Part shown: positions 9,873-13,144 of the stretch, in pieces | Layout of the letters: the number at the start of each line of letters is the position of its first letter | Numbering within the stretch: position 1 is the stretch's first letter | DNA from: JBDHUX01 sp039809405 | GTDB lineage: Bacteria; Patescibacteriota; Gracilibacteria; Absconditabacterales; Absconditicoccaceae | Length of the DNA stretch: 13,144 bases | Direction of reading: 5' to 3' | Assembly (NCBI GenBank): GCA_039809405.1 | Contig: JBDHUX010000022.1 | Location: forward strand, 1 to 13,144 | Translations under genes and position numbers: made by a program | Notes under the pieces: model-generated | Databases searched by the model: none | Seen by the model: the letters and a program-made list of their open reading frames with translations, nothing else | Told to the model about the DNA's origin: nothing

Positions 9873-10265
9873 ATGAAAATTCATGCGTTTAGATTAAAAG
9901 ATTGAGATGATTTAAAACTTTCTATTATAACTTATGTTAAAAATAACAACATCAAAGCTTGATGTATTTTATCATGTGTTGGTTGACTAGGAAGAGCTGT
10001 CATAAGACTATCATGATGAATAATCAAAGAATATGAGAAAAAACTAGAGATTGTATCTATAACTTGAACGTTGTCTCAAGATGACTGCCATATCCATATT
10101 GCTTTTACTGACATTGAGTGTAATACTATTTGATGACATCTAAAGGATGGATCTTTAGTCTATACTACTTGTGAGGTGATACTTGGTGAATTTGAGAATA
10201 TTATTTTTTCAAGAGAATATGATGATACCACTAATTTCAAAGAGTTAGTAATAATAGGAAAATAA
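9873..10265 (+). CDS. PPC (DUF296) domain protein
   Basis: 130 residues, ATG to TAA, about the length of a stand-alone bacterial PPC (plant and prokaryote conserved) domain. The family pattern is followed throughout: FRLKDGDDLK, NIKAGCILSCVGGLGRAVIR, LEIVSITGTLSQDGCHIHIAF, GGHLKDGSLVYTTCEVIL and a C-terminal FKELVIIGK. His73, His75 and His89 (HIHIAF, GGHL) match the conserved His set that binds metal in bacterial members. In plants this domain goes with AT-hook DNA-binding proteins. Stand-alone bacterial PPC proteins are trimers of unclear role, and no AT-hook is present here. Several invariant glycines (GG of VGG, TG of ITG, GG of GGHL) are partly TGA, supporting the code assignment. It ends four bases from the stop of the opposing thioredoxin gene. 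Confidence 0.9.
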
Positions 10266-10269
10266 GGAA

Positions 10270-10578
10270 TTACTCTTTTATTTTATCTAATCTAGACTGA
10301 TAAATATTTTCCGGATTCAAACCAACGATCTGATCTACCAACTCACCATCCTTGAAAACTATCACTGTAGGTATACTCATAATACCAAACTTGGAAGCAA
10401 GATCTTGTTCGTCATCTATATTTACTTTAGTAAATTTTACATCAACTATTTGGTCGGATAATTTTTCTAATACTGGGGTAAGCATCCTACAAGGTCCACA
10501 CCGCTCAGCCCAAAAATCTACTAGTGTTACTCAAGTTGCTATCTCTTGATTGAAATTATCTTGTGTTAGTGTTTTCAT
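10270..10578 (-). CDS. trxA: Thioredoxin
   Basis: 102 residues, about the normal length for a bacterial thioredoxin: a small cytoplasmic dithiol-disulphide oxidoreductase that reduces protein disulphides. The active site is VDFWAE-[CGG]-CGPCRM with Cys27 and Cys30. Asp21, the cis-Pro loop (SIPTVIVF, Pro70) and the VNIDDEQDLASKFGI segment are all in place. The CGG codon (10501-10503, residue 26) sits exactly on the Trp of the near-invariant W-C-G-P-C, strong evidence that CGG is Trp here. Gly16 is TGA, so a standard-code reading would cut off the active site and start at Met32. The start ATG at 10576-10578 gives the full N-terminal strand. The gene lies 37 bases behind the 90-residue gene on the same strand, so the two may share a transcript. 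It converges on the PPC gene with a 4-bp gap and no terminator hairpin between them. Confidence 0.96.
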
Positions 10579-10615
10579 GTTTATTTTATATTATCTATTT
10601 AAATTATCATCTGTA

Positions 10616-10888
10616 TTAATTAATCGCAATAGTGTATAGGTTTTGAACTATTTTTCTGATAGTCTTGATGATCTTAAGATCTCGTTCAAAATATCATTTT
10701 ACAGAGCATATTTCAAACTCTATGATGAGGTTATTGTCGTTATCTATATCAAATCTTATATAAAACTTGTTACTATTTAGCTCCAAAAGTCACATATAAC
10801 AGCCATCATATTTGTCATAACTTAGTCTAAGGTTATTGTATGAGACCGTCTTTTTTTGTTGTAAATCTAGTAGGGGAGCTTGGAACAT
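10616..10888 (-). CDS. Unrecognised 90-residue protein
   Basis: ATG at 10886-10888 to TAA at 10616-10618, invisible under the standard code because of two internal TGA codons. The product starts MFQAPLLDLQQKKTVSYNNL and continues with alternating strands (LRLSYDKYDGCYMGLLEL, KFYIRFDIDNDNNLIIEFEI). It ends in a basic helix-like segment (LKIIKTIRKIVQNLYTIAIN). No signal peptide, membrane helix or known motif is seen. One CGA codon (in YFE-x-DLK) would be Trp. Codon use resembles the neighbouring genes, and thioredoxin follows 37 bases downstream on the same strand. Upstream there are only weak promoter candidates (for example AATCAA at 10919-10924 as a minus-strand TTGATT). I do not recognise the family; that it is a gene rests on its open frame, codon use and tight packing. 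Confidence 0.7.
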
Positions 10889-10960
10889 CTTCAATATAAA
10901 ATTATTTTATTAAAAGATAATCAACACTGTCTGTATCAAAGAGTATTTTTTTTATTTGTT

Positions 10961-11029
10961 ATATCCATAGCAAATTAATTATTTTTTTTATAGCAAAAAT
11001 CTCTTGAAAACTATAGCAGATTATTTATA
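10961..11029. repeat. Three YATAGCARA repeats at 23-bp spacing (candidate operator)
   Basis: ATAGCA occurs at 10967, 10990 and 11013, exactly 23 bases apart each time, with matching flanks (CATAGCAAA, TATAGCAAA, TATAGCAGA). The spacing is about two helical turns. The last copy lies between the -35 and -10 of the AbiEi-like gene's promoter, which suggests binding sites for a regulator of that gene, possibly its own product. Confidence 0.5.
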
Positions 11030-11031
11030 TA
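11004..11031 (+). promoter_or_regulatory. Promoter of the AbiEi-like gene
   Basis: TTGAAA at 11004-11009, a 16-bp spacer and TATATA at 11026-11031, with 34 bases from the -10 box to the first ATG. The stretch CAGATTATTTATATAT (11017-11032) is repeated exactly at the rlmE promoter. Confidence 0.6.
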
Positions 11032-11065
11032 TTTTTATACTATCATTTAGTTACTTATATATGAT

Positions 11066-11836
11066 ATGACTATGTCCTATGTAAAAAAGATATCAGATCA
11101 ACTACTAAAAAAGTCATGAAAAAATATCACTATAAATAAACTAAAAGTGATACTTCAGGACCATATTGAGAGTTGATACAATGATAACAAGTTGTATAAG
11201 CTGGTTTACAATCTCAAGAACAGATGAGTACTTATAGAGCTTAAGCAGTGATTTTATATGATATGATCGTGAAAGGATAGTGTAGATGCAGATATCAACG
11301 ATGATGAGTACCGATATATGCTTTGTAAATATGTCAAGTCAAGAATTGGTAAAAACTGGATGATCACTGGCACGAAGGCTCTTGAACTATCTCTCCAAAA
11401 TCGAGAAATATCAGATCATATTTATATCCTTACAAATGGGATAGTAGGGACGGAAAAGCTTTATCATGGTAAAACTATATGATTTAGATCTTACAACCAA
11501 TCCAAGCAGTCTATATACAAATCGTTTTCAAAATACTCTCAAAAACTAATCATAGCTGATAAAAAAATAAATGTAGCTTGTATAGAGTTATCTATACTGG
11601 AGACCTTGAACGAAGGGGATCTCTCTGACATGAGATATCAAGTAGAAATTATTAAAAAAATGCTTGCTAAGTCTAGAAAACCATACGATCTTGATAAGAT
11701 AGCACAGATAGTGAAGATCGGTAAACATCATACAGCTATAAATAAATTATACAAACTCGCCAGCAGTGTAGATAAGTCACTTGCAAAGCAGATATTTGAT
11801 ATCATAAAAAGGTATAGTTATACTATCAAGATATAA
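11066..11836 (+). CDS. AbiEi-like winged-helix regulator (orphan type IV antitoxin-like)
   Basis: 256 residues from ATG 11066 (or 254 from ATG 11072, two codons later in frame) to TAA at 11834-11836. The N-terminal ~70 residues resemble the AbiEi winged helix: INKLKVIL..., then KLYKLVYNLKNRGVLIELKQ and GFYMIGSG, i.e. LVYxLKxxGxLxxLxxGxYxI. The next block, IGKNWMITGTKALELSLQN and DHIYILTNGIVGTEKLYHG, resembles the AbiEi core that follows it. The basic, helical C-terminus (KSRKPYDLDKIAQIVKIG) may belong to the same module. In AbiE systems AbiEi is the antitoxin and a DNA-binding autorepressor paired with the nucleotidyltransferase toxin AbiEii. No AbiEii-like gene (GSx...DxD) is found beside it here, so it may be a stand-alone regulator. 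Repeats in its promoter fit autoregulation. The family call is from pattern only. Confidence 0.7.
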
Positions 11837-11855
11837 AATAAGCTGTTTTTATTAG

Positions 11856-11885
11856 TTATAAAAAACCTCTCTAGGACAGAGAGGT
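11856..11885 (-). terminator. Rho-independent terminator for the small membrane protein gene
   Basis: A perfect 9-bp stem (AACCTCTCT / AGAGAGGTT, 11864-11872 with 11878-11885) with an AGGAC loop. Read on the minus strand it runs straight into TTTTTTATAA, a proper T tract. On the plus strand only GTATGTTT follows, so it serves the minus-strand gene best, although the hairpin may also help end the converging AbiEi-like transcript. Confidence 0.8.
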
Positions 11886-11909
11886 TGTATGTTTAGAGGG
11901 GTTACGCGT

Positions 11910-12092
11910 TTATCGCGTTTGACGATCCCTCAGTTCTGCTATCATCACCACTACTATTAGCCCTATCCCGGACAATAGTGGTAAAAATAACAGATTGGAG
12001 TTTTCGTACTGTATACAGTACGATAGTCCTCCTATCAAGAGAACAAAAAAAACGAATAAAAAACAAAAAAAATACTTTTTCATATTTTTCAT
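11910..12092 (-). CDS. Small two-helix membrane protein
   Basis: 60 residues, ATG at 12090-12092 to TAA at 11910-11912. After a basic start (MKNMKK) comes a first hydrophobic helix (YFFCFLFVFFVLLIGGLSY), a short polar loop (CIQYENSN), a second helix (LLFLPLLSGIGLIVVVMIA) and a charged tail (ELRDRQT plus a final CGA codon). Both ends are therefore probably cytoplasmic. A good Shine-Dalgarno (AAGG, 7 bases before ATG), a promoter and a terminator all support it. It has no TGA codon: its four glycines are GGA or GGG, unlike its neighbours. The coding sequence contains a 20-bp perfect palindrome (12004-12023). I do not recognise a family. A second open frame on the same strand (11902-12117) lacks these signals. 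Confidence 0.75.
   Translation of the reverse strand: MKNMKKYFFCFLFVFFVLLIGGLSYCIQYENSNLLFLPLLSGIGLIVVVMIAELRDRQTR
12004..12023. repeat. 20-bp perfect palindrome inside the small membrane protein gene
   Basis: The half-site TCGTACTGTA is followed directly by its reverse complement, with no spacer. It covers the codons for the S-Y-C-I-Q-Y-E loop. The core TACTGTATACAGTA resembles a LexA-type half-site pair but without the usual spacer. Confidence 0.6.
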
Positions 12093-12097
12093 TTTGA

Positions 12098-12103
12098 AAC
12101 CTT
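12098..12103 (-). promoter_or_regulatory. Ribosome binding site of the small membrane protein
   Basis: On the minus strand AAGG lies seven bases before the ATG. It is the clearest Shine-Dalgarno in the window; most other genes here show none, so it decides the start at 12092 over the internal ATG nine bases on. Confidence 0.55.
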
Positions 12104-12124
12104 ATGCAATATCGCACATCAGAC

Positions 12125-12152
12125 TATATAATTATTTCATATACTAAGTCAA
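12125..12152 (-). promoter_or_regulatory. Promoter of the small membrane protein gene
   Basis: On the minus strand, TTGACT (12147-12152), a 16-bp spacer and TATATA (12125-12130), with 32 bases to the ATG. It has the same layout as the promoters of the AbiEi-like gene and rlmE. Confidence 0.6.
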
Positions 12153-12211
12153 TACAAAATACATTTTAATATCAGACTTACATACATAGACTGATTTATA
12201 TATAGTTTTAC

Positions 12212-12239
12212 TTGATAAAAAGGTCAGATTATTTATATA
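12212..12239 (+). promoter_or_regulatory. Promoter of rlmE
   Basis: TTGATA (12212-12217), a 16-bp spacer and TATATA (12234-12239), with 31 bases to the ATG. It shares CAGATTATTTATATAT (12225-12240) with the AbiEi-like gene's promoter. The 12093-12270 gap thus holds two divergent promoters and nothing else I can support. Confidence 0.65.
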
Positions 12240-12270
12240 TCTATCACATAATATTTGATGGTGTCATCGC

Positions 12271-12876
12271 ATGTCTTACAAAACATTTAAGCCCCAAGAC
12301 CACTACTTCCACAAAGCAAAACAATCGTGACTTGTAGCTAGATCGGCTTTCAAACTGGAAGAGCTGGACAACAAATTTTTACTATTTGGTAGGGGAGTAA
12401 GAAGTGTGCTTGATATATGATGTAGTCCATGAAGTTGGATACAATATGCTCATAGCAAGATGAACAAACACAAATCGTTCAAGATTGTCTGAGTAGATTT
12501 GAAACCTGTTAAGATAGAGCTGGATCATGTGTACACTTATGTTCAAGATGCTTCTGATATGATTGGTATGGATAAGATTATATCCGACCATGGTATAATC
12601 AAGTTTGATATCATTATGTCGGACTTAGCACCAAATACTATATGATTTAAAGATATAGATGCTATAAGATCTATTGAGATCCTTGAAAAGATAATGCCAA
12701 TTTATCAAAAATACCTTAAACCGGATGGTAAGTTTGCTATCAAGATATTTATGTGACCTTGATTTGATGAGTTTGTGGCCAATTGTAAGAAAATTTGGTG
12801 ATGAATACATATCAAAGTATTTAAGCCAAAAGCTTCTAGAGATATAAGTAAAGAGACATATATTGTGAAGGTGTAG
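12271..12876 (+). CDS. rlmE: 23S rRNA 2'-O-methyltransferase RlmE (FtsJ/RrmJ)
   Basis: 201 residues, close to the usual ~205. The enzyme transfers a methyl group from S-adenosylmethionine to the 2'-OH of U2552 (E. coli numbering) in the A-loop of 23S rRNA, late in large-subunit assembly. Seen here: the N-terminal DHYFHKAKQSGLVARSAFKL, SAM motif I VLDIGCSPGSW (Asp48 onward), IVGVDL, IIMSDLAPNTIG, GKFAIKIF and KPKASRDISKETYIV. The catalytic K-D-K-E set is complete (Lys28, Asp118, Lys158, Glu195). Both glycines of DIGCSPGSW and that of NTIG are TGA, the clearest proof that TGA is Gly. Its conserved arginines are AGA, and it has no CGA or CGG codon. The ATG at 12258 is out of frame, so 12271 is the start. 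Confidence 0.96.
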
Positions 12877-13003
12877 TTTATTTGTGTAAAGCATTGAATC
12901 AATGTTGTTGAGATTCCTAGGTAAATTCAGAATGACAGTAGATTTTTAAAATAAATCTTATTATATTCATATCAATTTAAAATATATAAAGATAATCTGT
13001 CTT

Positions 13004-13144
13004 ATGCAAATTGACATAACATACCTAAAAAATTTCTTTGACTATAAACCAGTGATGGGTGGAGACCCGCAGCGGATCATTGATGATATTAAGTCAATTG
13101 CTTCTGAGTACTTGGAGCAGTGAGAGCTTGGTGAGATCCAGTCA
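13004..13144 (+). CDS. Start of an unrecognised gene (cut by the window end)
   Basis: 47 codons from ATG 13004, open to the edge. The product begins MQIDITYLKNFFDYKPVMGG, and the rest (DP..., IIDDIKSIASEYLEQGELGE) looks helical and acidic. It contains one TGA (EQGEL) and one CGG codon (after DPQ, Trp under the proposed code). TATATA at 12983-12988 may belong to a promoter, but no matching -35 is seen. Too short to assign a family. The gap before it (12877-13003) holds only weak inverted repeats. Confidence 0.7.

Noticed and set aside
10352..10549. 65-codon plus-strand frame over the thioredoxin gene
   Set aside because: It is antisense to thioredoxin, whose active site and cis-Pro loop are unmistakable.
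11902..12117. 71-codon minus-strand frame overlapping the small membrane protein in another frame
   Set aside because: Its product is Arg- and Ser-rich with no coherent helices, it lacks a ribosome site, and the other frame has RBS, two clean membrane helices and matching promoter spacing.
12382..12902. Minus-strand frames opposite rlmE
   Set aside because: They are shadows of rlmE, which has its complete SAM motif and catalytic K-D-K-E set.
12892..12945. Possible terminator after rlmE (CATTG/CAATG and GAATC/GATTC pairs)
   Set aside because: Stems are only 5 bp, AT-rich and not followed directly by a T tract.

Overview
The window only makes sense with a non-standard genetic code. TGA is read as glycine throughout, as in NCBI code 25, used by the CPR/Patescibacteria groups Absconditabacteria (SR1) and Gracilibacteria. 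With TAA and TAG as the only stops, the fragments given by the standard code join into one giant gene plus eight ordinary ones. CGA and CGG also appear to mean tryptophan, not arginine: they fall on at least five family-conserved Trp positions, while conserved Arg positions use AGA. CGA/CGG-to-Trp has been reported for Absconditabacteria (recalled, not checked), so that lineage is the best guess. The DNA is AT-rich with short intergenic gaps. Translations quoted here use TGA=Gly and CGA/CGG=Trp.

Positions 3-7975 (+) hold the last ~2,650 codons of a giant, probably secreted or surface-anchored protein whose start lies before the window. It is a mosaic: W-x-W-x-C-x-G cysteine repeats, a 12-serine linker, Cys-rich DUF4215-like modules, Ig/PKD-like beta domains sharing a G-x-Y-x-x-x-C signature, three DUF11-like domains, two SdrD-B-like domains, four tandem Cys modules and a conserved-looking C-terminal domain. 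One frameshift near 6246-6248 splits it.

Positions 8106-10265 (+) hold a pRiA4 ORF-3-like protein, an S4-domain RluA-family pseudouridine synthase and a PPC/DUF296 protein, closely spaced. Facing them on the minus strand are a thioredoxin (10270-10578) and an unrecognised 90-residue protein (10616-10888).

Positions 11066-11836 (+) hold an AbiEi-like winged-helix regulator behind a good promoter and three 23-bp-spaced repeats. A small two-helix membrane protein lies opposite (11910-12092, -), with its own promoter and a terminator. Then come RlmE/FtsJ (12271-12876, +) and the start of an unrecognised gene (13004 to the end).

Three genes share one promoter layout: TTGA-type -35, 16-bp spacer, TATATA, then about 30-35 nt to the start codon. 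No tRNA, rRNA, CRISPR array or insertion sequence was seen. No intergenic gap exceeds 300 bases.
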